A stretch of DNA of 64,000 nucleotides, from contig JBHGUR010000098.1 in assembly GCA_048976805.1 (NCBI GenBank), positions 1-64,000 on the forward strand, given 5' to 3'. Shown one piece after another: positions 53,163 through 61,739 of the stretch. The position numbers were made by a program, and so were the translations under genes. This DNA comes from Ectobacillus sp048976805. GTDB taxonomy: Bacteria; Bacillota; Bacilli; Bacillales; Bacillaceae_G. Position 1 is the first letter of the stretch. Each line of letters opens with the position of its first letter. The notes under the pieces are model-generated. The model had not been told where the DNA came from and did not search any database. It saw only the letters and a list, made by a program, of their open reading frames with translations.

Positions 53163-54845
53163 TTATACTTTTAAAATTCCTCCCGTATTCGCCGAAGTGA
53201 CGAGTTTAGCGTAGCGAGCTAAATATCCGCTTTTTACCTTCGGCTCTGGGAACACGAATTTTTCTTTTCGCTCTTTCATTGCTTCATCTGTAACGTCGCA
53301 ATGAATTGTTCGTTCTTTTAAATTGATCGTAATTGTATCTCCATCCTCTATAAGCGCAATCGGCCCGCCTTCTGCCGCTTCCGGCGATACATGGCCAATC
53401 GCAATTCCTCTAGTCGCACCCGAAAAACGCCCGTCTGTTAAAAGCGCCACTTTCGTTCCGAGCCCTCTTCCGACAATTGCCGATGTCGGCTCAAGCATTT
53501 CCGGCATGCCCGGCCCGCCTTTTGGACCTTCATAGCGGATAACAACAACATAACCTTCTTTTACGATGCCGCCGTGAATCGCAGCAACCGCTTCATCGTG
53601 GGAATTAAAGCAAATTGCTTTCCCGGTAAACACTTCAATTGATGGATCAACGGCACCAACCTTGATAACTCCGCCGTCCGGCGCGATATTGCCGAATAAA
53701 ATCGATAACCCGCCGGTCGGGCTGTACGGATTTTCCTTCGTGCGGATCACCTCCGAATTTGTAATCGATGCATGCTCTACATTTTCATATAGCGTATTTC
53801 CCGTAATCGTAATGCGCTCCGGATGAATAGCGCCCGGAATGGAAGCAAGCTCTTTTATAATTGCAGACACTCCGCCCGCCAAATGAACGTCATGCATAGA
53901 GTAATGAGATGCCGGGCTGATTTTGGCCAAATACGGCACCCGTTTTGCAACTTCGTTAATTCGCTGCAAATCGTATTCAATGCCGGCTTCATTTGCAATC
54001 GCAAGCATATGCAATACTGTGTTTGTGGATCCGCCCATTGCCATATCGAGAGCAAAAGCATCGTCAATTGCTTCTTTCGTGATGATGTCGCGCGGTTTAA
54101 TATCTTTTTTAATTAAATCCATAAGATGATGGGCTGCCCTATAGATCAGCTCATGCCGCTGCTCGCTCGTTGCTACAAGCGTTCCGTTTCCCGGAAGAGC
54201 CACGCCGAGCATTTCCATAATCGTATTCATGGAGTTAGCGGTAAACATTCCGGAGCAGGAGCCGCAAGTCGGACACGCCGAACGTTCAATTTCAATGAGC
54301 TCTTCCAGACTCATGCGCCCTGACTTATGGGCGCCCACCCCTTCAAACACAGAGGCGAGTGAAAGCGGCGTGCCATCCTTTTTCGCTCCCGCTTCCATCG
54401 GACCGCCTGATACGAATACTCCGGGAACATTCGTACGAACTGCTGCCATCAGCATGCCCGGCGTAATTTTATCGCAGTTTGGCATATACATCACACCGTC
54501 GAACCAGTGCGCATTAATAACCGTTTCAGCTGCATCAGCAATGATTTCCCGGCTTGGCAGCGAGTAGCGCATGCCGATATGCCCCATCGCGATGCCATCA
54601 TCCACACCAATCGTATTGAATTCAAACGGCACTCCGCCCGCTTCCCGTATTGCCGCTTTTGCCACGTCTGCAAGCTGCCTTAAATGGATATGGCCCGGGA
54701 CAATATCAATATATGAGTTACAAATTGCAATAAACGGTTTATCAAAATCTTCCTCCCTTACACCGGCCGCATGAAGCAAGCTGCGGTGCGGGGCGCGTTC
54801 AATGCCTCGTTTGATCATATCGCTTCGCAACGGTATCTCCTCCAT
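53163..54845 (-). CDS. ilvD: Dihydroxyacid dehydratase
   Basis: 560 residues. Iron-sulfur cysteines in MPNCDKITPGM and CPTCGSCSGMFTANSM. It makes 2-oxoacid precursors for Val, Leu and Ile. It overlaps ilvE by 1 nt and lies upstream of the T-box, so it escapes that attenuator. Confidence 0.96.
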   Translation of the reverse strand: MEEIPLRSDMIKRGIERAPHRSLLHAAGVREEDFDKPFIAICNSYIDIVPGHIHLRQLADVAKAAIREAGGVPFEFNTIGVDDGIAMGHIGMRYSLPSREIIADAAETVINAHWFDGVMYMPNCDKITPGMLMAAVRTNVPGVFVSGGPMEAGAKKDGTPLSLASVFEGVGAHKSGRMSLEELIEIERSACPTCGSCSGMFTANSMNTIMEMLGVALPGNGTLVATSEQRHELIYRAAHHLMDLIKKDIKPRDIITKEAIDDAFALDMAMGGSTNTVLHMLAIANEAGIEYDLQRINEVAKRVPYLAKISPASHYSMHDVHLAGGVSAIIKELASIPGAIHPERITITGNTLYENVEHASITNSEVIRTKENPYSPTGGLSILFGNIAPDGGVIKVGAVDPSIEVFTGKAICFNSHDEAVAAIHGGIVKEGYVVVIRYEGPKGGPGMPEMLEPTSAIVGRGLGTKVALLTDGRFSGATRGIAIGHVSPEAAEGGPIALIEDGDTITINLKERTIHCDVTDEAMKERKEKFVFPEPKVKSGYLARYAKLVTSANTGGILKV

Positions 54846-55741
54846 TAACTGACTTTATCTTCTGCATAGACTTTTTCTCCGTCTTGGACAACCAATTGCC
54901 GGAATTCTTCAAGCAACCGATTCGTATGAACACCCGGCTTGCCATCCCCAATTGTCCGTCCGTCTACTTTTGTAACCGCGATTACTTCTGCTGCTGTTCC
55001 TGTTAAAAACACTTCGTCCGCCACATATACGTCATGGCGTGTGAAAAGCTCTTCCCTCACGTCATAGCCAAGCTTAGTTCCAATTTCAATAATTGCATTT
55101 CGGGTAATGCCCTCTAAAGCGCCGGCTGAGCTTGGCGGCGTAATCAGTTTGTTGCCTTTTACGATGAATACGTTGTCTCCGGAACCCTCCGCTACGTATC
55201 CTTGCTCATTGAGCATAAGCGCTTCCTGCACTCCGGCCAGCTTTGCTTCAAGCTTCACAAGAATGTTATTTAAATAGTTCAGCGATTTTATTTGCGGACT
55301 TAATACATCAGGGCGATTTCGCCTTGTCGCTACCGTAATAATCGGAATGCCTGTTTCATACAACTGCGCCGGAAACAGAGCAAGCTGTTCGGCAATAATA
55401 ACGACGTTTGGCGTCGGACAGGAGGTTGGGTCCAATCCCAAGTTTCCTACTCCGCGCGAAACTACCAATCGAATATATCCATTAGACAGCTTGTTGCGGC
55501 GAATCGTTTCCGCTACAGCCTCTGTCATTTCTTCCAATGTATATGGAATTTCTAGTAAAATGGATTTCGCTGATTCATACAAACGAACGAGATGCTCCTT
55601 AAGCCGGAATACATTGCCGCTGTAAATGCGGATTCCTTCAAAAACGCCATCTCCATATAAATATCCATGATCATAAACTGAAACTTTTGCTTCATCCTTT
55701 GGAACGAATTCTCCATTTAGAAAGATCCATTGCTCGCTCAC
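54845..55741 (-). CDS. ilvE: Branched-chain amino acid aminotransferase
   Basis: 298 residues from GTG at 55741 (GGGGGATT site). PLP class IV: YDHGYLYGDGVFEGIRIY, catalytic Lys in IKSLNYLNN, and EGSGDNVF. First gene of the operon. It performs the final transamination. Confidence 0.94.
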   Translation of the reverse strand: MSEQWIFLNGEFVPKDEAKVSVYDHGYLYGDGVFEGIRIYSGNVFRLKEHLVRLYESAKSILLEIPYTLEEMTEAVAETIRRNKLSNGYIRLVVSRGVGNLGLDPTSCPTPNVVIIAEQLALFPAQLYETGIPIITVATRRNRPDVLSPQIKSLNYLNNILVKLEAKLAGVQEALMLNEQGYVAEGSGDNVFIVKGNKLITPPSSAGALEGITRNAIIEIGTKLGYDVREELFTRHDVYVADEVFLTGTAAEVIAVTKVDGRTIGDGKPGVHTNRLLEEFRQLVVQDGEKVYAEDKVS

Positions 55742-55816
55742 TCGAAATCCCCCTATATGTCTAATAAATATCTTTATTGTTTCCTAGTTTACGCCTCCTT
55801 TCCAAAATAATCAAAG

Positions 55817-55896
55817 AATTTTTTGAATATTTCTAATTTTAAAATTTAACAACAAGCCCAGAAATATTGTTATATCAACATTGTTAGCGTTTACAA
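55817..55896 (-). promoter_or_regulatory. ilvE upstream region: cre site, promoter and CodY-type box
   Basis: Minus strand TTGTAA (55896-55891), 16 bp, TATAAC (55874-55869). TGTAAACGCTAACA (55895-55882) fits the CcpA cre consensus TGWAANCGNTNWCA at every position. AATTTTTTGAATATT (55817-55831) matches the CodY consensus AATTTTCWGAAAATT at 13 of 15. The rest of 55742-56164 holds no gene. Confidence 0.6.
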
Positions 55897-56164
55897 GATT
55901 AACAAAAATTTTTTCGACATTTTTTTTACCTAAAAATATTTTTTTACAGGAAGGAATTCTTAAATCATTTGCGAATTTAATTTGACAACGTAAATACGGG
56001 TAAAATGATGTAAAACCTTGCTGTAGTAAGTAGATTCATTTGACATAAAAGCATAAAGGAGGGGAAAAAGTCGAATAAAAATAACAGACATATTCATTAT
56101 GAACTACTCATAATCCTATTTTCAAAAAGCAGTGCAGCATATAAAAATAAGGGAGGCTCGAATT

Positions 56165-56413
56165 ATGGCGAACTTACAAATTAAAGGAACAAGACAAGAA
56201 GTGATGGAAATGTTGCAATTATTTGATTTGATGGATACAAGAGGCTTATGCAAATTAGAGGATCATGTCGAGGTATATTCGTATGCGGGACAACAAGCGG
56301 AGAGCAGCATGTTTGTCGCTTCGATTGATGTCAAATCGAACGAAATCGAGGTACAAAACGTGCTAAACGACCATTTCGTCTCACAAATGCTTACTGGCGT
56401 GTATAACGATTAA
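56165..56413 (+). CDS. Small protein of unknown function
   Basis: 82 residues from ATG at 56165 (GGGAGG site); the frame is open further upstream without a site. A short helix (RQEVMEMLQLFDLMD) and beta-rich remainder, one cysteine, acidic. No membrane segment. Monocistronic or with ykuS 77 nt downstream. Not recognised. Confidence 0.6.
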   Translation: MANLQIKGTRQEVMEMLQLFDLMDTRGLCKLEDHVEVYSYAGQQAESSMFVASIDVKSNEIEVQNVLNDHFVSQMLTGVYND

Positions 56414-56490
56414 ATAATATCTTTCTGCCTAATGTGGTGCATAAATTTCGGAAAATGCAGCACATTACTAGATGGCAGGAGGTGAGTGAA

Positions 56491-56733
56491 ATGGCTCGAA
56501 TCGGAGTAGAACAATCTTTAAGCGATATACAACAAGCGTTACAACAAAGAGGGCACGAGGTCGTACAGCTTCGCTCTGAACAAGACGCACAAGGCTGCGA
56601 CTGCTGCGTCGTTACCGGTCAAGATTCCAACGTAATGGGCATGAGCAACACTTCCATCCAAGGCCCTGTAATCGAAGCAAGCGGAATGACTGCAGAAGAA
56701 ATCTGCCAACAAGTAGAAAGCAAACTGCAATAA
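56491..56733 (+). CDS. ykuS: UPF0180/YkuS-family protein
   Basis: 80 residues from ATG at 56491 (AGGAGGTGA). The family pattern is ARIGVEQSLSDIQQALQQRG, a CDCCVVTGQDSNVMG motif with clustered cysteines, and EASGMTAEEICQQVE. Function not known. Confidence 0.85.
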   Translation: MARIGVEQSLSDIQQALQQRGHEVVQLRSEQDAQGCDCCVVTGQDSNVMGMSNTSIQGPVIEASGMTAEEICQQVESKLQ

Positions 56734-56734
56734 C

Positions 56735-56885
56735 GAAAAGCGCAGACGGCTTGGTCAGCTCCGGAGGCAGAGGTTCTCCGCACGAAAAGGCGCTTTTTGC
56801 CTTTACGGGTGGAGGTTCTCTGACGGAAGGAGCTAGCCGGCGGAGCTAGACAATAACGAAGAGCGCAGACGGCTTGGTCAGGCGA
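56735..56885 (+). repeat. R1 intergenic repeat with partial second unit
   Basis: CGAAAAGCGCAGACGGCTTG, GCAGAGGTTCTCCGCACG, AAAGGCGCTTTTTGCCTTT and GGAGCTAGCCGG as at 30926-31086. The start of the unit recurs at 56857. Same plan as the other copy. Confidence 0.8.
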
Positions 56886-56972
56886 AACTAGACCTACCCG
56901 AAACGCAGAAGCGTCTCGACCAGACGCAGAAACTAAGGTTTCTGAACAATGCTAAAAAGTTGCGATTTCACA

Positions 56973-57006
56973 AAAAGGCCCCCCTCTAAAAGGAAGGCCT
57001 TTTTAT
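56973..57006 (+). terminator. Terminator
   Basis: AAAAAGGCC and GGCCTTTTT around CCCCTCTAAAAGGAA, followed by a T-rich tail. Confidence 0.7.
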
Positions 57007-57012
57007 TTATTT

Positions 57013-57143
57013 GGCTCTGTTAAAGACTAACATTGATTTGAAACGAAAGGCAACGACTGACTCCAGCGGGAAAAGCGGCTCGGCCCCGCCCGCGGAAAGC
57101 GTCCGCCTGTAGTGGAAAATCAACAATCAAGTTTAACAGAACC
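57013..57143 (+). mobile_element. Type A MITE, copy A4
   Basis: Ends GGCTCTGTTAAAGACTAAC and TTTAACAGAACC. The flanks ATTTATTT (57005-57012) and ATTTATCT (57144-57151) match at 7 of 8. Confidence 0.82.
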
Positions 57144-57149
57144 ATTTAT

Positions 57150-57590
57150 CTTAAACGGGAAAGTAACATTTCTTCGTACTCATTGATAAAAGCCCTGCCT
57201 CTCTTTTATCCTTGCGGCTCCTCTGGCCGCTCCAACAACTAGTACCTCTTGTATAGTTCAGCGCTTACAAGCACTATTCTCTCTCTCTAAAAGCCGCTAA
57301 AGTTGTTGGCAATAAAGCCCGATCTTTAGCGTACTCCCTTTATGAAGTGCAAGTAAGGATAATTACATTTTTATTTACTAGCAATTTACGAATACAAATC
57401 AACTGAGACACAAAATATAATTATATATACATATAATCGATATGTCAATGTGAAAATATGTTACACATAAATAAAACTTATTGGACACACCGCTCCCTAA
57501 TTAGTGGGTTTGTATAGGCGAAAGCAGCGCGTTGCCATCCTTATCCTTCGCTTCTGCAATTAGTTGCTGAACGTATACATACTTTTCAAT
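57150..57590. other. Intergenic region with nested inverted repeats, no gene
   Basis: CCAACAACT (57232-57240) pairs with AGTTGTTGG (57301-57309). GCGGC (57214-57218) can pair either with GCCGC at 57226-57230 or at 57293-57297. Short open frames have no ribosome site. Confidence 0.4.
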
Positions 57591-57595
57591 TTATT

Positions 57596-57732
57596 TTGAT
57601 TAGCGGCGGCTCCAGCGGGAAAAGCGGGATAGCCGAGACCCTGGACTGAGCGCAGCGAGGGAAGCGGCTCAGCCCCGCCCGCGGAAAGCGTCCGCCTGTA
57701 GTGGAAAATCAACAATCAAGTTTAACAGAGCT
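57596..57732 (+). mobile_element. Type A MITE, copy A5, left-truncated
   Basis: The core GCGGCTCCAGCGGGAAAAGC and GCGGAAAGCGTCCGCC and the right end TTTAACAGAGCT are present. The GGCTCTGTTAAA left end is missing, so no target duplication can be read. Confidence 0.7.
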
Positions 57733-57751
57733 ATGAGAAAAATAAACCCTT

Positions 57752-58183
57752 TTACTGAGTTTTCCCCATCATATTTTGAACGGATTGCAAAGCCTGGGGC
57801 GCCACATCCATCGCTTTTTCAACAAGATGCGTATTGCTATGTAGATGCATGACTTGCACCCCTTTAGAACCGACAACGAGGAAGGCTACAGGAACAATGG
57901 ACACACCTGCGCCGCTTCCACCTCCAAACGCATAATTCCCCCGTTGCAGCTTCTCCTCGGTAGGCTGATGTCCATTGTGAGGGCGTGCCGCCGCTTTTTT
58001 GCCGGCAGCTTTTCCAAAGTCACTCCCCCCCGCGCCGAAACCGAAGGCCACCTTAGAGACCGTCAAAATAACACTGCCATCCGCTGTCGAAACAGGCTTT
58101 CCTAGAATGGTGTTTACATCAACCATTCCCTTTAAGTTTTCCATTGCCGTTTTCATGAGGTCTTCGATTGGATGTTGTACCAT
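57752..58183 (-). CDS. gerW: GerW/YtfJ-family sporulation protein
   Basis: 143 residues from ATG at 58183 (GTGGGAGGATTTGC). HPIEDLMKTAMENLKGMVDV and the glycine-rich GNYAFGGGSGAGVSIVPVAF with VHLHS-like end are the family hallmarks. In B. subtilis YtfJ/GerW is needed for normal spore germination. The upstream frame extension to 58285 has no site. Confidence 0.9.
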   Translation of the reverse strand: MVQHPIEDLMKTAMENLKGMVDVNTILGKPVSTADGSVILTVSKVAFGFGAGGSDFGKAAGKKAAARPHNGHQPTEEKLQRGNYAFGGGSGAGVSIVPVAFLVVGSKGVQVMHLHSNTHLVEKAMDVAPQALQSVQNMMGKTQ

Positions 58184-58294
58184 GCAAATCCTCCCACTTT
58201 CATTAATTGTCTCTCCTATGTTTTCCAAAAAGAACATAACCATACCAAATTTTTTCGTGAAATGAAAAACGCTGCCATAGGACATACTAACATC

Positions 58295-58314
58295 GACTTC
58301 ACAAATTTGAAGTC
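58295..58314. promoter_or_regulatory. Palindrome in the gerW divergent region
   Basis: GACTTCA-CAAATT-TGAAGTC is a perfect inverted repeat placed 22 bp before the ATG at 58337. CATACTA (58283-58289) resembles a sigma-G -10 but lacks a good -35. Confidence 0.35.
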
Positions 58315-58336
58315 AATGAGCTAAGGAGGAATCGAT

Positions 58337-58675
58337 ATGGCAGATAGAGATTTTGATCGCAATCTATATCGCGACCGTGAAGATGAAGAATATGCCGCAG
58401 AAGTTACTCCTGCAAGAGTACCTTATGAAAGACGAGATGCAGACCCAACGACAGGAGGAGCGGTTTTCGGCTATATCGCGCTCGCTCTTGCTATATTATC
58501 TTTCTTTACGTTCCCTGTTTTCTTCGGAATCGGCGCTGTCATCCTTGGCTTTTTCGCAGCCAGCCGCGGTGCCAGAACGACAGGGCGATTTGCGATTATT
58601 CTAGGAGCTATTGCAGCGGTTATGGCTCTCTTTTTCCGCATCGCATTAGCGAGCTTTATCTTATCGATGTTTTAA
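58337..58675 (+). CDS. Small membrane protein (DUF4190-like)
   Basis: 112 residues. Charged N-terminus (ADRDFDRNLYRDREDEEY), then hydrophobic helices at about 44-62, 64-78 and 86-108 with the GAVFGYIALALAILSFFTF pattern of DUF4190-like proteins. GGAGG lies before the ATG. Divergent from gerW. Confidence 0.65.
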   Translation: MADRDFDRNLYRDREDEEYAAEVTPARVPYERRDADPTTGGAVFGYIALALAILSFFTFPVFFGIGAVILGFFAASRGARTTGRFAIILGAIAAVMALFFRIALASFILSMF

Positions 58676-58678
58676 TAA

Positions 58679-58716
58679 AAAACGAAGCATGGGAAGTACC
58701 CGTGCTTCGTTTTTTT
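58679..58716. terminator. Shared terminator
   Basis: AAAAACGAAGCA and TGCTTCGTTTTTT pair around CGGGTACTTCCC-like loop bases, between convergent genes. Confidence 0.85.
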
Positions 58717-58738
58717 GTAAATGATAAAACTGCGCATA

Positions 58739-60082
58739 TTATCCAGTAAACACATCTTCAGATGGATAGCGGATTTTTTGCTTATCAGGACGTGCCAAAG
58801 AAAAGACGAGCGTTAACGGCCCGACAAGACCGCAAAACATAACGAACATAATAATACCTTTTCCAAGCACGGATAACTTCGCCGTAATTCCCATTGAAAG
58901 CCCTACTGTACCAAAAGCTGAAATAACTTCAAAAAGCAGTTGGAGAAAGCTATGATCTTCAGTAATCATCAATAAAAATACCGCACTGAAAATAAGAAAT
59001 TGACTCGCTGTTGTGATTGCCAGAGCGCGGATAACCGTAGTCATTTTAATCGTACGCTTAAACAGCGCAGGCTCCTCCTTCTTTTTAAAAAAAGCGAACA
59101 CCGACGTTGTTAAAATGGCAAACGTCGTCAGCTTAATACCGCCGCCTGTAGATACGCTTCCCGCACCGATAAACATTAAAATCATCGTCAACAAAATCGT
59201 CGGCTCTCTCATGCTACCGTAGTCGATTGTGTTAAAGCCGGCTGTGCGCGGCGTAATTCCTTGAAAAAAGGAGGCCCAAAATTTTTCGCTTCCTGACAAC
59301 ATGCCAAGCGTTTTCGGATTAGTATATTCTAAAACAAAAATTGCCAAAATCGCAAGCACATTCAGCAAAAAAGTTCCCGCAATCATGATTTTAGAATGAA
59401 GCGATAATTTGCTGAATTTCCGGCTGTACCATATATCAATTAAAACGGTAAACCCTAAGCCGCCCGTGATAATCAAGGCGCAAATACCGATATTAATAAT
59501 CGGGTCGCCTACATACCGAGTCAGGCTGTCCGGCCAAAGCGCAAAACCAGCGTTATTATAAGCCGCTACAACATGAAAAACGCTGTAATACAACCCTTTC
59601 CAAATACCGAATTCCGGAACCCAGCGCATAGCCAAAAACAGCACGCCAATTCCCTCTATACAAAGCGAAAACAACAGCACGCGCTTTACAAGCTTAATTA
59701 AACCGCCAATATTCGTTTGGTTTAATGCTTCCCCGATCAATAAACGCTGCTTTAACCCGATTCGCTTTCCTAAAATCATAACAATTAAAATCGCAAGCGT
59801 CATAAAGCCCAAGCCGCCCGTTTGAATAAGCAGCATAATGACAACCTGCCCGAACACCGTAAATGTGCTTTCTGTATCGACAACTCCCAAGCCCGTTACT
59901 GTCGCAGCCGAAGTTGCCGTAAAGAATGCATCTATCCAGCTAATCGGCACCTTTGTGGCAATCGGGAGCTTAAGCAGTATACCGCCTAAGGTGATTAAAC
60001 AAAAAAAGCCGAATGCCAAAATTTGCGGCGGACTAAGCTGAATAAATTTATCATTCCAATTTTCTTTCTCATACTTCTTCAT
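58739..60082 (-). CDS. Ktr-type potassium transporter membrane subunit (TrkH/KtrB/KtrD family)
   Basis: 447 residues with four M1-P-M2 repeats. Selectivity filter glycines occur in AATVTGLGVV, YNNAGFAL, PRTAGFN and FGTVGLSMG, and an N-terminal region precedes them. Needs a KtrA/KtrC RCK subunit, not encoded here; solitary position suggests KtrD but KtrB cannot be excluded. Confidence 0.9.
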   Translation of the reverse strand: MKKYEKENWNDKFIQLSPPQILAFGFFCLITLGGILLKLPIATKVPISWIDAFFTATSAATVTGLGVVDTESTFTVFGQVVIMLLIQTGGLGFMTLAILIVMILGKRIGLKQRLLIGEALNQTNIGGLIKLVKRVLLFSLCIEGIGVLFLAMRWVPEFGIWKGLYYSVFHVVAAYNNAGFALWPDSLTRYVGDPIINIGICALIITGGLGFTVLIDIWYSRKFSKLSLHSKIMIAGTFLLNVLAILAIFVLEYTNPKTLGMLSGSEKFWASFFQGITPRTAGFNTIDYGSMREPTILLTMILMFIGAGSVSTGGGIKLTTFAILTTSVFAFFKKKEEPALFKRTIKMTTVIRALAITTASQFLIFSAVFLLMITEDHSFLQLLFEVISAFGTVGLSMGITAKLSVLGKGIIMFVMFCGLVGPLTLVFSLARPDKQKIRYPSEDVFTG

Positions 60083-60168
60083 CGTTATAGCTCCTTAAAT
60101 TAGATACGTAATGATTAACATACAAGAGCATAATCCCTTTTTTCCATCTTTTCAATAACAAAAAGAAA

Positions 60169-60196
60169 AAAACAGCGATTTTCCGCTGTTTTTAAC
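60169..60196 (-). terminator. Terminator of fabL
   Basis: AAACAGCG and CGCTGTTT stem with T-run in the minus direction; it overlaps the fabL stop. Confidence 0.8.
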
Positions 60197-60944
60197 AAAG
60201 CAATGAAAGGCCTCCATCGACAATAATCGTTTGGCCGCGAATCATGCTTGCCGCCGGCGTACATAAGAAATATACGGCTTCAGCTAAATCCTCTGGCTCC
60301 ACAAGACGGCCGGCCGGATTGCGCGCGCCTGCTGATTCCAATAATTCCTCGCGATTTGGAAAATGCTTCAGCGCATCTGTATCGACGGCGCCGCCAGAGA
60401 CAGCGTTTACGACAATTCCTTTTGGCGCCAATTCCACCGCCAAATAACGAGTCAAAGCTTCAGCCGCTGCTTTTGAAACCCCGACTGTTACATAATTTGG
60501 AAGCGCACGGATTGATCCGAGGCTCGACAGCGCAACGATGGCGCCGCCGCCGTTTTGTTCCATCAGTTTCGCCGCTTCCTGCGCGGCAAATAAATACGCC
60601 TTTGCATTAATATCCATCGTCCAATCCCAATGGCTTTGTTCGACCTCCATTAAAGGGCGAAGTACGCCGGATGCTGCGTTGTTTATAAATACATCAAGGC
60701 GGCCGAACGTTTCTTTCGTTTCTTGAAATAGCGCTTGAATATTGTCTAGCTCTTTTACGTTCGCTTTTACTAAATGCACCTGTACAGCATACTCGCGTTC
60801 GATTTCCGCCTTCGTTTGCTCAGCATCGCTTTTTTTGCGCATATAATTTAAAACAAGGTGATAGCCTTCTCGCGCAAAGCGCTTTGCGATGGCCTTTCCG
60901 ATTCCTCTCGTTCCCCCTGTAATAACCGCTACTTTTGCTGTCAT
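60192..60944 (-). CDS. fabL: Enoyl-ACP reductase FabL
   Basis: 250 residues from ATG at 60944 (TTGGGAGG). SDR motif TGGTRGIGKAIA and an active site PNYVTVGVSKAA with Tyr-x6-Lys, the enoyl-ACP reductase spacing, not the Tyr-x3-Lys of ordinary SDRs. NADPH-dependent last step of fatty acid elongation. The SspE-like gene beyond it copies the B. subtilis fabL-sspE order. Confidence 0.88.
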   Translation of the reverse strand: MTAKVAVITGGTRGIGKAIAKRFAREGYHLVLNYMRKKSDAEQTKAEIEREYAVQVHLVKANVKELDNIQALFQETKETFGRLDVFINNAASGVLRPLMEVEQSHWDWTMDINAKAYLFAAQEAAKLMEQNGGGAIVALSSLGSIRALPNYVTVGVSKAAAEALTRYLAVELAPKGIVVNAVSGGAVDTDALKHFPNREELLESAGARNPAGRLVEPEDLAEAVYFLCTPAASMIRGQTIIVDGGLSLLC

Positions 60945-61019
60945 GTTTTTCCTCCCAAATAAAATAACCTCTGTCCAAATTTTACCTATATTCCCGAGTT
61001 TGGTCAATGTATCCAAATT

Positions 61020-61207
61020 CTTTTTTCTGTCACACGAAGTTCACACGGAATTCACACGGGGGCTTTATATTTATAAACAAGAAACTGGTTCACCGATATC
61101 TTTGTCCACATTGGACAAAGCATTGGCGAAGCAGTGAACCCTAAACCCTAATTGACATAAATTGTCCCCCTCCCCGGCTCCTTGCCCAATGGCAAGGAGT
61201 TTTTTTA
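61020..61207 (+). ncRNA. Candidate structured RNA ending in a terminator
   Basis: GGTTCAC (61087) pairs with GTGAACC (61134-61140), enclosing TTTGTCC/GGACAAA. A terminator CTCCTTGCC-CAAT-GGCAAGGAG with seven T follows at 61181-61207. No reading frame or clear promoter. May be a small RNA or a leader remnant. Confidence 0.35.
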
Positions 61208-61247
61208 CTAGAAAAGCGAAATCGGCTTGCACGTCAACTTGCACAAA

Positions 61248-61280
61248 TTAAAAAAGAGCGGAACTTGCCGCTCTTTTTTA
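61248..61280. terminator. Terminator of the SspE-like gene
   Basis: AAAAAGAGCGG and CCGCTCTTTTT form a perfect stem with an AACTTG loop. It overlaps the stop codon of the minus-strand gene. Confidence 0.9.
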
Positions 61281-61442
61281 ATCTTCATGCTTATATTGGG
61301 ATTTGCTTCCTTTACGGGAACGATACCCTTTGCCTTTATTGTCGTCACCCGTAGAAAATTCCGCCCCGAACTCCATTTGATAATGGCCCGCTTGCGGAGA
61401 CCCTTGATTTTTGCTTCCTTTACTTCCGTTACGGCTTGTCAT
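61278..61442 (-). CDS. sspE: Probable gamma-type small acid-soluble spore protein (SspE-like)
   Basis: 54 residues, too short for most gene finders. Rich in Gly, Ser, Lys and Gln, no Cys or Trp. It has one copy of the AGHYQMEFGAEFSTGDDN unit, similar to the GQFGTEFASET unit that is repeated in SspE. GAAAGGAAG precedes the ATG and a perfect terminator follows. Its position next to fabL matches B. subtilis. Gamma-type SASPs store amino acids in the spore core. The region 61443-61739 shows no gene apart from a hairpin at 61600-61627. Confidence 0.6.
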   Translation of the reverse strand: MTSRNGSKGSKNQGSPQAGHYQMEFGAEFSTGDDNKGKGYRSRKGSKSQYKHED

Positions 61443-61739
61443 TCTTCTCTTCCTTTCTGTATGAAACTAGCATTAGTTTCCCACATCCAAGGCCGTTCAT
61501 GCGTTACAATTTTTGCTTGTATTTTTTCCAATTATGGTATGAAGCAGATAAAACATGGAAATACATGATAAAGGTTGCTTTCATAGCAGTTCTGCCTAAG
61601 GGGTGCGTTCAGCGCACTCTTTTTTTATGAGCTGCTATCAGGAATTTGATAGCAAAAAAGACGATTTGGCCCCCTTTTCATCCGAATCCAGCAGGTTTTG
61701 AAGATAATCCGGCCGATTTTATCAATAATCCAGCCAGCC

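Noticed and set aside
57160..57250. Minus-strand frames VLVVGAARGAARIK and INEYEEMLLSRLR
   Set aside because: They look protein-like in pieces, but lie in different frames and have no start; stops interrupt any joining. I could not name a source gene.
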